64,000 bases of DNA from Blepharisma stoltei (Eukaryota > Ciliophora > Heterotrichea > Heterotrichida > Blepharismidae): positions 248,001 to 312,000 of the forward strand of contig CAJZBQ010000025.1 of the NCBI GenBank assembly GCA_914767885.1, in the 5' to 3' direction. This document shows positions 54,852 to 64,000 of this stretch, in pieces (position 1 is the stretch's first letter; each line of letters begins with the position of its first letter). Under the pieces are notes generated by a model. The model was not told where the DNA came from. It worked only from the letters and a program-made list of their open reading frames with translations, and made no database searches. The position numbers and the translations under genes are program-made.

Positions 54852-56475
54852 ATGAGGCTGCTATATATAGGAGCTACCTGACCTCAGCCATGAGTAACTG
54901 CTGCAGGCGTTAGAACAATTGGTTTGATTAATGCTTTTAAAAGTTTTGGCTACAATGTTAAATTTTTGAGTATTAAAAAAGAAAACCCCTCGCAAATCAA
55001 AGGAATTGAAGAAGTTGGGGTGGAAAGGCATTTTTGCGCAGCAAATGATGAGGAAACATTTAAATCACTTACAAATGAAGAAGATATATGTGTATTTGAA
55101 ACAGCAAGGGTTGAGGAAATGTTTGGGCATATGGTCTATCAATTTCTTCCAGCCTGCAAAAGAGTGATTGATACTCAAGACCTTCACTTTTTGAGACTGG
55201 CAAGAGAAAAGATGATTAATGATAAGAGCATTGAGCAGATAAAGAACATTGAAATTAATTGGAAAGAAGAAGATGTGACCCGAGAAATTTCAGCCATGCT
55301 AAGATCTCATAGCACAATACTAACTTCAGAGTTTGAGCAGAGGCTAATACAAAAGCACTTTCCTTTTATTAAAACAGTTTGTTTGCCGTTCTTCTATTCT
55401 GATCAAGAAATCAATGAAAATAGCAGAAAAAATTGTCACCTTAGGTATCGAGATAATTTTGTATACTCTCTGGCCTTAAAGTATCAATAAATTTAACAAG
55501 CCACCAGAAAGGCTAAAACCCTGTGATATGGTATATGAATTGGAAATTTTACCCACCCTCCAAATGTAGATGCAGTCAATTATATGGTAGAAAAAATTTG
55601 GCCTGCTATTAGAACAGCACTTGGATGTGAGCTGCATATTTATGGCGCACATTGCCCAAATAGCGAAGCATGAAGATCAAATGGAGTAGTTGTAAAAGGG
55701 CCGATGAAGAGTCTTGAAACTTTGAAGAAATACAGAGTTCTGCTTGCTCCTATAAGATATGGAGCTGGAATAAAAGGGAAAATTACTGATAGTTTTCTGT
55801 ATGGGCTGCCTGTTTTAACTACTTCGATTGGAGCAGAAGGAATTGACCCTTTTCCTGGAGTAATTGCAAACTCAACAGAATCTTTGATAGACGCTGCTAT
55901 AAGCATGTATGACAATACCATTTTGCTTCAAAATTGCCAGCTAAAAGGCTTTAGCATTCTAGCTCTCCCCCTCCGTTAGTGAACAAAAAAATTTTGTTCA
56001 CTCACGGAGGGGGGTTAAATTTTTTTTTTTAAAAAAAAAATTAGAAAATATTTTTTTTCGAAATTTAAAAAAATCCTAATTCGCAAATTGGAAAGCAAAT
56101 ATTTATTTAATTTAAAAAGCAATTTGTTTAAAATTAAACAGAATTAGCTCTAGATTTCATTATACTAATTATCACTTATATATCAAAATTTTTTTCCATA
56201 AAAAATTTTTCTATTAAAAATTTTTGTTCACTCTCGGAGGGTGGGTTTTTGGACAAAAAATAGCGATTTTTCTAATGGTTTTGTTCACTCACGGAGAGGG
56301 GGGGGGAGTAAAAGAAAAATTTTCAAACTCCAAAAACTCATATCTATTACAAAATCATATTAGGGGATTAGAAGATAAGCCTTTGCATTCAGTTATGTTT
56401 AGTGAAACTATGAGATCTACATTTTATTTCTCTAAGTACCTGCAGGCTAAAAATAGTAAAACAAATAGTAAGTAA
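54852..56475 (+). CDS. Glycosyltransferase family 1/4-like protein, cut twice
   Basis: After removing 55464-55535 and A11 the product is 400 aa. Two early TGA codons are Trp (IGATWPQPWVTAAGVRTIGL). The N-terminal Rossmann half ends in YRDNFV, and the C-terminal half begins WIGNFTHPPNVDAVNYM and contains RVLLAPIRYGAGIKGKITDSFLYGLPVLTT, the donor-binding E/K-G-x3-K type region of GT-B enzymes that use nucleotide sugars. Tail: YLLQNHIRGLEDKP. No signal peptide or span. Acceptor unknown. Related enzymes are common in bacteria, so an ancient transfer is possible but not shown. Confidence 0.8.
55464..55535. other. Short IES, 72 bp
   Basis: GTATA is repeated at both ends (55461; 55531). Removal joins RYRDNFV to WIGNFTHPPN, a typical GT-B join. 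Confidence 0.75.
55962..56308 (+). mobile_element. MITE A11
   Basis: 347 bp, bounded by TA (TAG on the left, TAA on the right, so the third base differs). The left hairpin uses CTCCGTTAGTGAACAAAA. Removal joins KGFSIL to KEKFSNSKNSY in the glycosyltransferase gene. Confidence 0.88.
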
Positions 56476-56780
56476 TTTATTTCATTGAAAATTTAATTAA
56501 ATAATATATCATATATTGGACTATAGAATTTTAAAGATTGGCAATTATCTTAATTTTGAGCCAAAAATTGATAGTTATTTTTTATTCCTCACCTCAAATC
56601 TTAAAATTGTTGCCACCCTTTATAATAACTGTCCAGTATTTTTGAAATATATAGGTTTTGCAGCAAATTTGTTATTTTATAGGAAATCAGATATTATTTT
56701 ATAGAGAAAATAGAACTTACTATCATAAATGTGGTTTTTAGATGTCTAGTGTACTATAAACCAAATTATAAACGTTAAAT
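56476..56780. other. AT-rich intergenic region
   Basis: 305 bp between two plus-strand genes. A 62-codon open frame at 56516-56704 has AT-driven composition and is not supported. Nothing else recognised. Confidence 0.4.
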
Positions 56781-59213
56781 ATGCATTTGGCATCAACGCC
56801 AGCATGGAGTTTTGCCCAGAAATATACAAACAAGCTAGAGTCCCAAGCACCTGGACCAGGATCGTATTCGCCAAAAGGAGGGCGTCATGAACAATCTCCT
56901 CAATATCGAATTGGAACAAGTATAGAAGTTTCCTATGTTTGGCGCTGTAAGGCCGATAAATTCTGATCGGAATTTATCGGTTGGCTGCACCAAATCAATG
57001 CCTTGGTCGGACCAAAAAGCGATTTGGTCCGACGAACTTGGAAAGCTCCTGGGAAAATGTCTGCGCTTTCAGCGCTATATAGAGGAAACCTCTATAAAAG
57101 GCACGATTTTACAAAAGGCTCCGCAAATTCTCCAGGCCCAGGAGCTTATGACCCTGACAAAAAGGAACATTCTCCAGCTCCTAAGATGGGAAACAGCAAA
57201 AGAGATCCCTTAAGTGATACCTTAGCTAATCCAGGTCCTGGAACATACCAGATTCCTTCAAAAATCCAAGAAGGGCCTCAGTACAGCATCCAGCGCAAGT
57301 ATTCTTCCAACACCTCCCAAGTTGTGAGAATGGCTTTTTGTTAAATAATGAGAGAGATTAAATATTAAATATATAAATATTGAAAGGGATAATCTAATTA
57401 ATTTATAAAATTTAGGGTGTTAGGGCATAAGCTGTCTAAAGTTAGCTCATCATAACTATAATGCCAAATTATTATTTGTATTACTTCCAGGGGATTTGAT
57501 TTCCGAATAAATAGGAAATTTTCTAAGATTTTGCTTACTAATCAAGTGGGGAGTAAAGGCTTTGGAGACTCTCCAGGCCCAGGACAATATGAGCAAGGAC
57601 TTAATGATTTCACAGCCAAAGAAAGGCCTACAAGTGCTAGGATCGGTACTGCTCGAAGGGATGATCTAACAGACAAGCATGCAGCTGCCTATCCAGGTCC
57701 TGGTACATATGAGCATAGACCTCAAAGTGCAGGTCCCAAATGAGCATTTGGCAATGAAGCAAGATCTAAATTTAATAAATCAGATGAGCCTGGTCCTGGG
57801 ACTTATGAAATGGGAGGAACTTTAAATGTGAAAGGATGGAGTATTAGTGGGAAATACCCAGATGGAGTAGGAACTGACAAACTCAATGCTCCTGGCCCTG
57901 GGGCTTATGATCCTGAAATTAATTCAAAATTGCCTTCATATTCTATTGGCAGGTCTGGAAGAAGTGATTTTACAAAAAATGGGGAATGGCAGCCAGGACC
58001 TGGAGCTTATGACCAATCTTTAAGACCAAGCTCATCAGGTCCAAAGCTGGGAACTGGGAAAAGGCCACCTTTATCAGAAGCTGAAAACACACCTGGTCCT
58101 GGAGCTTATAATTATAAAAGCACAAATGAGAGTCCTCAATACTCAATGCCTGGAAGGACAGGTAAAGAAGGAAGGCCACTAACTCCAGGTCCTGGACATT
58201 ACAACCCAGCTGGCTCCATTACTGAAAGAGGATCACCTTCATATAGAATTGGCAGTGCCAGGCGAGATGATGACAAGCCTGATAGTGTCCGAAATAGATA
58301 TCCAGGACCTGGTATAGAAATTTCCCATAGATGGCGCTGTTTACCCTTGATTTGCCCACTGGAGAAATTTTTTGGTTCGACCAGTCCCATATGGTTTGGT
58401 CAAATCAAAAAATTTTTCTCATGGGCAAATCAAGGGCAAACAGCGCCATCTATGGGAAATTTCTATAGCTACTCAAGCAGACCTCAAAGTGCAGGGCCAA
58501 AATGGGGATTTGGGACTGAAAAAAGAGACAAAATAAATGGAAATAATAGTGTAGGACCTGGCCAATATGAAATGAGAAGCAGTTTAGACCAAAAAGCATG
58601 GAGTATGTCAGGCAGACATCCAAATCTAGATGAAAAAAATGGAGAATACCCAGGACCTGGAGCTTATAACCCTAAAGGAAGCTATGGATCACCTAACTAT
58701 GGTTTTGGCACAAGCAAAAGACCTCAGTCAGCAGGTGCTCACTCTCCAGGCCCTGGAGCTTATAATGTTAGAAAAGACTTCAACAAAACAGCGCCTCTAT
58801 TTGGGACAGGAAAGAGACCACCATTATCAACAATCACAGACACACCAGGACCAGGAGGTTATAATCTTAATAGTGCCAGAAGTGGCCCAGCCTACTCTAT
58901 GAGCGCAAGAACATTAAATGATAAGAATTATGTGACACCAGGGCCAGGAGCGTATAACCCAAGCTTATATTCAGGAAATCCCAGCTGAAGTGTAGGAAGA
59001 GAAAAAAGAAACGAAATTCATAGCTTGTCTAAGTCTCAAAGCGCAGTTGGACCAGGATTTTATGATATAAGAGGACAACTAGGCGGTCCTAAGTGGGGAT
59101 TTGGAACGTCTTCAAGATCGTCTAAAGTAAGGTCAGACTCCCCTGGACCTGGAAACTATGAAATTCGATCATCCATTTCAAATTTGCCGAGCTACGCAAG
59201 AGTAGGCCGTTAG
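56781..59213 (+). CDS. SHIPPO/ODF3-like protein with PGPGxY repeats, cut three times
   Basis: Removing 56923-57096, 57323-57547 and 58315-58467 gives 626 aa. About sixteen repeats of the SHIPPO type run through it (APGPGSYSPKG, SPGPGAYDPDK, YPGPGTYEHRP, TPGPGAYNYK), each followed by a G(T/S)x-(K/R)R segment (IGTSKRHDF, FGTGKRPPL). Such proteins are sperm-tail and axonemal microtubule inner proteins, so a ciliary role is likely. Two TGA codons are Trp (AGPKWAFGNE; GNPSWSVGRE). All three junctions restore the repeat phase exactly. Confidence 0.92.
56923..57096. repeat. IES with terminal inverted repeats and two inner hairpins
   Basis: Ends TATAGAAGTTTCC and GGAAACCTCTATA are inverse with one mismatch. 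Inside are two stem-loops: GGCCGATAAATTC with its inverse (centre near 56964), and TTGGTCGGACCAAA with its inverse (centre near 57018). Bounded by TA 56921-56922 and TA 57095-57096. Excision gives YRIGTSKRHDFTKG. Confidence 0.75.
57323..57547. other. 225-bp IES bounded by CAAGT, no usable TA
   Basis: CAAGT occurs at 57318-57322 and 57543-57547. Removing one copy plus the AT-rich interior joins SNTSQV to GSKGFGDSPGPGQYE in frame. No TA pair gives an open join, so this either is a non-TA IES or contains an intron as well. Confidence 0.5.
58313..58467. repeat. Palindromic IES E2
   Basis: A near-perfect palindrome of about 155 bp. Outer arms TATAGAAATTTCCCATAGAT and its inverse; inner arms GGCGCTGTTTACCCTTGATT and its inverse; centre near CCCATATGG. 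TA to TA excision gives RYPGPGSYSSRPQSAG. Inner arms match E1 at 30511-30647. Confidence 0.85.
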
Positions 59214-59447
59214 AAATATCAATATTTAAGTCCTTTAAAATTATTATTTAAAAATATGCTGCATTAACAAATATGACTCCTTGTACAATTCTTGCAATTT
59301 TTTGACAGAAAATTATAAGATTTATTAGATTAAAAGAAGAAGTCGCTTATATAACCTAAAGAAAATTATCAAGGTATCATATCTAATTTGTCCGTTATAG
59401 ATTGTGAAATGGACATATAAAGATAGAGATAATATGGGATTATTAAA

Positions 59448-60553
59448 ATGGCTTCTTCAAGCTTCTTGGAGAGATTTAAAAATAAAACACAAACTCTAGG
59501 AAGAACAGGTGAAATCGGAACTGGTGAGTCTAAAGCTGTATCAAAATTGCCTGAGTTTATAGATCGCTTACAGTCAACTTCATCTTTTTCTCCATATCGT
59601 CAACAAAACAATTCTATTCACGCGAAGTTAAAACTTCCCAAATTGGAGAGTAAAGAAACTCTTGAAAACTCCAAAACCCCAAGACCAATTATAAAGCCTT
59701 CACCAGAGGCTACATCTCGGATTTTAACTGATATTTATCAAGAAAACAGTAAAAGTCCTCTGAAAAGAAGGATAAAGAATAAAAGCATGGAACGACTGCC
59801 TGAAGCAAATTCTAAAGGCATAGTAAGCTTAAAATCAAAAATGGATAAAATGAAATTTTCAATAAATCAAAATAGAAATGATAATACTCATTTCACAGAC
59901 AGGAGTTATCAAAGTAAATAAATAAATAAATAAAGAGTTTAGTTTATCCCTACCCTAAAGTTACCACCAAATCAGCACCATCAGCACCAGCAGCGCCATT
60001 AGCACCATCAGCACCATCAGCACATCAGCATCACGCCAAGCATCTTCCACTCAGCACAAACCAACTCATTTCCAGCTAAATTAAATTCTCATCACTATGT
60101 TTCCATCTTTTCTGGTGACGTCCTCAAAAATGGTGACGTCACCATCTACAGGGGAGACCCTTATTCCTTTAGCTCCGGACCTAGCGGCCACGGGTTCCTA
60201 CTCCAGAGGGGTATTGGCTCTGGAGATGATGTTCCGCGCCTTCTTCACGCCCATGCTCCACACGAGGCATCCTCACTTCCTTCTCGCCGTGAAGTCCGTC
60301 CAAAATTGCTGCTGCACACCTCAAGGGCCTAGGGAAAGGCCCAATTTTGTTAGCAAAACTCACCCCCTGACACTTCCTTGCTCCATGCCTCCAGGTGACG
60401 CCTTTTTGTTTTGGCGTCACCTGGACAAAAAAAATGTCTTATCAAAGTAAGGAAAAGGTGCTTCCACCTATTTATAGATATCAATCTGAAACTCGAAGAG
60501 TTGATCATTCATTTTTAAAGCCTCCAATTTATTCTTCTTTTGGGAGGCAATAA
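59448..60553 (+). CDS. Unknown small basic protein, split by insert R9
   Basis: Starts MASSSFLERFKNKTQTLG. Removing insert R9 (59918-60450) continues SYQSK into EKVLPPIYRYQSETRRV and ends PIYSSFGRQ, 190 aa. Rich in Ser, Lys and Pro, with no predicted domain or span. Without excision the frame stops right after the duplication. I do not recognise it; by size and composition it could be a cytoskeleton-linked protein, but that is a guess. Confidence 0.6.
59906..60450 (-). mobile_element. Retroposon-like insert R9, 12-bp duplication
   Basis: TTATCAAAGTAA at 59906-59917 and 60439-60450. Next to the left copy is an (ATAA)n tail, so the element probably reads leftwards. It also holds a CAGCACCAT-type trinucleotide array (59970-60030), a perfect 12-bp stem hairpin (CCAGGTGACGCC, 60393-60424) and an AAAAATGGTGACGTCACC palindrome near 60125. 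The duplication contains TA, so TA cutting can be exact. Confidence 0.7.
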
Positions 60554-60906
60554 ATTTCAGAAACAAATTTTAAATTTTAAATAAATAATCAATCAATTAG
60601 ATAGGCTGAAAATAATTTGGTGTATATATTTACAATGAATAGAAGCAGTCTTTTTAAATCCATATTTTCCTGTCTACTATAAGAATATATGATAATGAAG
60701 CCTGTCAGATTTTAGATTCTTTATAGTAGTTATATCTGCTTTAAAAATAAATTTTATTATAATACCAATTTGAAAGCTCTTTTTAAATTAAAAAATATTT
60801 AAGCATAAAGCTAAAATATAATTTAATAAAAATTAGGTTAAAATAAAGTATCTCAAAAAATGATCTCCATCTTTCTATATATTTTTACAAATAAAATACA
60901 TAATCA
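60554..60906. other. AT-rich intergenic region
   Basis: About 350 bp. No gene. Weak inverted repeats (GTCTACTATAAG and CTTTATAGTAG, 60673-60728) may mark another decayed hairpin element. Confidence 0.4.
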
Positions 60907-61989
60907 ATGATGCCATATCAAAGAAGTGGTCTTTTACGATACAAAAGGGGGAATACATACAATATGCCTAAACCTCCGACAAATCATGAAGATAAGCATT
61001 TGGCTCAAAAATTGCAAGCAGAAGAAGATGAGAAACTAGCTTTGAAACTAGCCAGGGAGCAAGAAGAGGGGTATAAGTACGTCGCTTATGATATATTAAC
61101 TAATGAGAAAAAGAAAAATGCCAGTAGCGGCAAGAATTATGATAAGAAGAGTAGTAATTTCATTTCAGATCAAAAATTTGTTTTAAATCCCGAACAATTA
61201 TATGAAGAAATTAAAATTAATCCTCATGAACAAATTAAATTAGATGAAGAAATTGCTAATTCTTTCTATCAAGTAGCTTATATTATAAAAATTTTCAGCA
61301 TTTTTTCTATTGAAAACACTTTTCTCATTTTTTATTTAATTAACAAGGTTGTGCAAAAAACATCAAAAAGCTTACTGACAAATTTAAAATTTTTGCAAAA
61401 GCTTATTGAATAAATCTTTAATAAAGCATAAGGATAATTAAAAAATTACCTTGCTGTTAGCAGACACAAAGGATTTTCCTTATGACTTAGCCTACATCTG
61501 ATTATTGTTAAGGAAAAAAGTAAGGAAATAGAACAACAAGAATTAGCGAACTCAAAAAAATCAAACCATCATCAAAAAAACCGATATGACCCATCATTTG
61601 ATAATACTCGGTCTTTTATGCCCCCAAGACATAATCATAATCATCATCGAGCAGTTTATTCAAGCAACCCTCTTCACAATTCGCATCAGCGAGGATCAGA
61701 TCCATGAGACAACCAAAGCTATGAGCAATTATTGGAATTAGATAAAGACATGTATAATAAAGGAAACGGTATAAAAACTTACGAACTTGACGCAATTCCT
61801 ATTTCCCAATATAATTCAAGCAATAATAAAGAAGAGTCAACTTGCAATATATGCCTAGAGGATTTCCAGGATGGTGAAACCATTATTAGGCTGCCGTGCA
61901 TGCATATCTTTCATAAAAATTGTGGTGATGATTGATTAGAAAGAAAAAATTCATGCCCGATATGCAAGATTTCTGTTATTGAACATTAA
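60907..61989 (+). CDS. RING-H2 zinc finger protein, split by one IES
   Basis: Removing 61283-61510 gives 284 aa. The N-terminal half is charged and helical (KHLAQKLQAEEDEKLALKLA), the middle is His/Asn-rich (RHNHNHHRAVYSS), and the C-terminus has a complete RING-H2: CNICLEDF, LPCMHIFHKNCGDDW, CPIC. TGA codons are Trp (SDPWDNQSYE; DDWLERKNSC, the latter a conserved RING Trp). It is probably an E3 ubiquitin ligase. No membrane span once the IES-encoded hydrophobic stretch is removed. Confidence 0.88.
61283..61510. other. TA-bounded IES, 228 bp
   Basis: TA at 61281-61282 and 61509-61510. Excision joins FYQVAY to KEKSKEIEQQEL in the RING-H2 gene. The interior encodes a false hydrophobic stretch and stops. 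AT-rich, no repeat recognised. Confidence 0.6.
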
Positions 61990-62017
61990 AAATAAGCGAA
62001 TAATCTTTAAAAATTAT

Positions 62018-63625
62018 TTATGACCTTGAAGCATACTTCATATAAAGCTGCTGTGAAATGCGTAAAATTCTTGTTGGTTCTAAATATTGATTACTGTTCA
62101 CTTTAGCTGTATAGTCAGGTACATATAGATTCATAGGCTCATTTAAAGCTTTTACCCCTAAGCAGTGATAAGGTCCTGCTTCTGAAGTAATACCTTCGTT
62201 TCCTATAGTCAGTTCAACTTGCCCGCTTAAAATCAAATAGAAGAAGCTGCAAGCCATCCCTTTCTGGCATAAAATTTTTCTTGGAAGCCCATCATCAGGC
62301 TTTTGATCTCCATCCATTGAATGCGATACTGAATTGTCTGATTCATACTTAATGTCTTCAATGCTGATAATTTCTTCATCCTCTTCTCCGTTCATCATTA
62401 AAATTCTTGCCTTGTTTATCAGTTTTGTGAGATTTTTGCTTGAAATTCTATCAGGATGAAATGGCTCTACACTTTTCACTAAAAAGCTTTTTATTACTTC
62501 AAGCTCCGTCTCAGTCATCACAGATTTGCTTGGAAAAATTGAAAACAGAACTGTGCTGCTGACTTTATGAAGTTTATTAGTTTTTGCTTTTAATCTGTTA
62601 ACATCATGCTCATCTTCTATTTCTTGCTGTATTAAAGTTTCAATGATGTCTTCCATTGTGATTATTCCTACTGGAGAATAATAAGGATCTTTGCCTCCAT
62701 CCACGACAACTTCCTGAACAACTGCAATGTGGGACTTTCCTGCTTTGAAGTCTTTTAATAAATCTTCAACTGGTACTTCTATATTTACTGTCATGATTGG
62801 CCTTATAAAAATACATTTGCTGCTCCACATCTTGATAAATTTGTCTATGCTTACAAACATCAGGTCTTTCGCCATGAGGACACCTATGATATTTTCTCTC
62901 CTTCCTTCATAAACAGGAATTCTGCTGTATCCTTTATCATAAATTTTTTTAATTTTTTCTATATTCAGGGTCTTTGCTGAATTCAGCATAAATGCCTTGT
63001 CAAGAGGAGTCATAATCGAGTAGAGCTTGGTATCTGAAAAGTCCATGGCTGAAGTCAATATTTTTTGCTGCTCTGGATTTAAACGGGCTTCCCTTTCATA
63101 AATATTGAAAAGTGCCTTCATTTGTGCTTTGGTAAATTTTGTTCCTGGGTCATCTCCCAGCAAATAGTCTAAGACTACACTTATAGGCTTTGCTATGATA
63201 TATTCAATAACGATCAAGGTACGCACGAGCCAAACCACCTTGGCTCCTATTATTAGTCCGTACCGACCACAGATAGCTTGAGGAATTATCTCGCCAAAAA
63301 TAACTATAAGTGATGTCGAAATAAAAAATCCTTCTAAACTACCTTCAATATCAGACATCACAATTGAAAGAGCTGAGCCTGCCCCAACTGTTCCAATAAT
63401 CAGTGTACATAAAAGCAAGTTACCCCTTTTTCTGATAGGAGCAATTTTTCTGGCATTGTCAGCTTGCTTTCTGCTGTCCTCATCCTTGACTTCTTGCTCC
63501 ATAAGGACTTGCAAGGTAGCATTGTCCAGTCCTAAGACTCCTAAGGTGAGACCATTGAAGAGTGAGTTGATGCAGATTAGGACAATAATCACAGGTATGG
63601 ATCAGTATAAATCACTGTCGCTCAT
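62018..63625 (-). CDS. CNNM/CorC-family transporter (DUF21 + CBS)
   Basis: 535 aa. The chosen start (MSDSDLYWSIPVIIVLICI, W from TGA) lies upstream of the longest stop-free frame. The DUF21 membrane domain spans residues about 10-170 (FNGLTLGVLGLD; FGEIIPQAICGRYG), then a CBS pair (MTPLDKAFML; GYSRIPVYEGRRENIIGVL; SPVGIITMEDIIE), then a cyclic-nucleotide-like fold (GMACSFFYLILSGQVELTIG). CNNM proteins handle magnesium efflux or its regulation. No interruption, which is notable for a gene of this length here. Confidence 0.92.
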
Positions 63626-63723
63626 AAATATTTAATAAATAATTATTTAGCAACAGATAAGCTTATCCATATAATTCTTAAACGGTTACCAGTTAGTTTT
63701 AGAATTTCTTGTTGTAATAAATA

Positions 63724-64000
63724 ATGATCAGAAAGCTGTTCCGGAGCCACGGGTTCTTATCTCAAGTCATAGAAAGCTCAGTAAACCCAGCATCTTCTGA
63801 GTTCCTAGACAACCAGTCCCAATTTTTGCGTCTCCGGCAAGAACTGCTTTCGAAAATTGAAAAGGTTAAACTAGGTGGAGGCCACAATTCAACTGAGCGA
63901 CACAAATCAAGAGGAAAATTAATTCCAAGAGACCGTGTGAATGCCCTAATTGATAAAGGCTCCCCCTTCTTAGAACTTTCTCAGTTAGCAGCCTACGATA
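63724..64000 (+). CDS. MCCC2: Methylcrotonoyl-CoA carboxylase beta subunit (partial, 5' end)
   Basis: Starts MIRKLFRSHGFLSQVIESS, a likely mitochondrial targeting peptide, then KIEKVKLGGGHNSTERHKSR, GKLIPRDRVNALIDKGSPF and LELSQLAAYD, the conserved start of the carboxyltransferase domain of biotin-dependent acyl-CoA carboxylases, closest to MCC beta. It acts in leucine breakdown in mitochondria. The frame runs off the right edge of the window. Divergent from the CNNM gene. Confidence 0.88.
   Translation, partial: MIRKLFRSHGFLSQVIESSVNPASSEFLDNQSQFLRLRQELLSKIEKVKLGGGHNSTERHKSRGKLIPRDRVNALIDKGSPFLELSQLAAYD

Noticed and set aside
59970-60030. CRISPR-like or minisatellite array
   Set aside because: It is a simple imperfect trinucleotide run without spacers, inside an insert.
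60097-60450. Overlapping open frames on both strands in a GC-rich segment
   Set aside because: Both lie in insert R9. Open frames arise from GC content; neither shows a domain.
1-64000. tRNA or rRNA genes
   Set aside because: I found no cloverleaf with convincing arms and no rRNA-like sequence. A few GGTTCGA motifs inside inserts lack the rest of a tRNA.

Overview
The window reads as germline (micronuclear) DNA of a heterotrich ciliate, most likely a Blepharisma. Three things in the sequence point there. (1) In-frame TGA sits at conserved tryptophans in many genes (anoctamin, MORN, USP, TAF1, glycosyltransferase, CNNM), so UGA = Trp. (2) Introns are only 15 or 16 nt, GT...AG (for example 1838-1852, 34268-34282, 34396-34411, 51061-51075, 53768-53782). 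(3) Many genes are cut by AT-rich or repeat-like segments. Removing these, mostly between two TA dinucleotides, restores the reading frame exactly. This matches what is known of Blepharisma germline DNA, where Pogo-derived MITEs are abundant among internal eliminated sequences (IESs). The species call is inference.

Layout. 1-6.4 kb: TMEM222-like gene (C-terminus off the left edge), two unknown genes, and an anoctamin split by a 1.2-kb nested insertion. 6.6-14 kb: Nup58-like nucleoporin, a TPR/IQ-repeat protein, a MORN protein. 14.3-17.3 kb: a RING/TRAF zinc-finger gene carrying a 2.5-kb IES with a retroposon-like insert that itself holds a 1.8-kb Pogo-type transposon. 17.5-26.8 kb: a tiny gene visible only after MITE removal, a chagasin-like protease inhibitor, and a GCN1 gene cut three times. 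26.8-35 kb: secreted coiled-coil protein, unknown gene, calcium-dependent protein kinase, unknown gene, NAA10. 35-42 kb: cyclic-nucleotide-binding protein, SDR enzyme, Yos1/IER3IP1, ABCA-type transporter. 42-44 kb: a gene-poor MITE cluster. 44-52.7 kb: TAF1 and a USP20/33-like deubiquitinase cut at least six times. 52.7-64 kb: coiled-coil protein, small gene, glycosyltransferase, SHIPPO (PGP-repeat) protein, small gene, RING-H2 protein, CNNM transporter, and the start of methylcrotonoyl-CoA carboxylase beta.

The genes are ordinary single-copy housekeeping, ciliary and membrane genes on both strands, with short spacers. The remarkable layer is the eliminated DNA. I see: (a) MITE/transposon families sharing one modular end design but with different recognition motifs; (b) about nine retroposon-like inserts with 10-16 bp target duplications, several with a common AAAATGG start; (c) several hairpin IES families; (d) short IESs of about 60-72 bp. 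For nearly every split gene, the spliced length after my proposed excisions is a multiple of three. GCN1 is 2250 aa, the USP 710 aa, the anoctamin 788 aa. Because I chose the junctions partly to keep frame, the conserved protein sequence across each junction is the stronger evidence.
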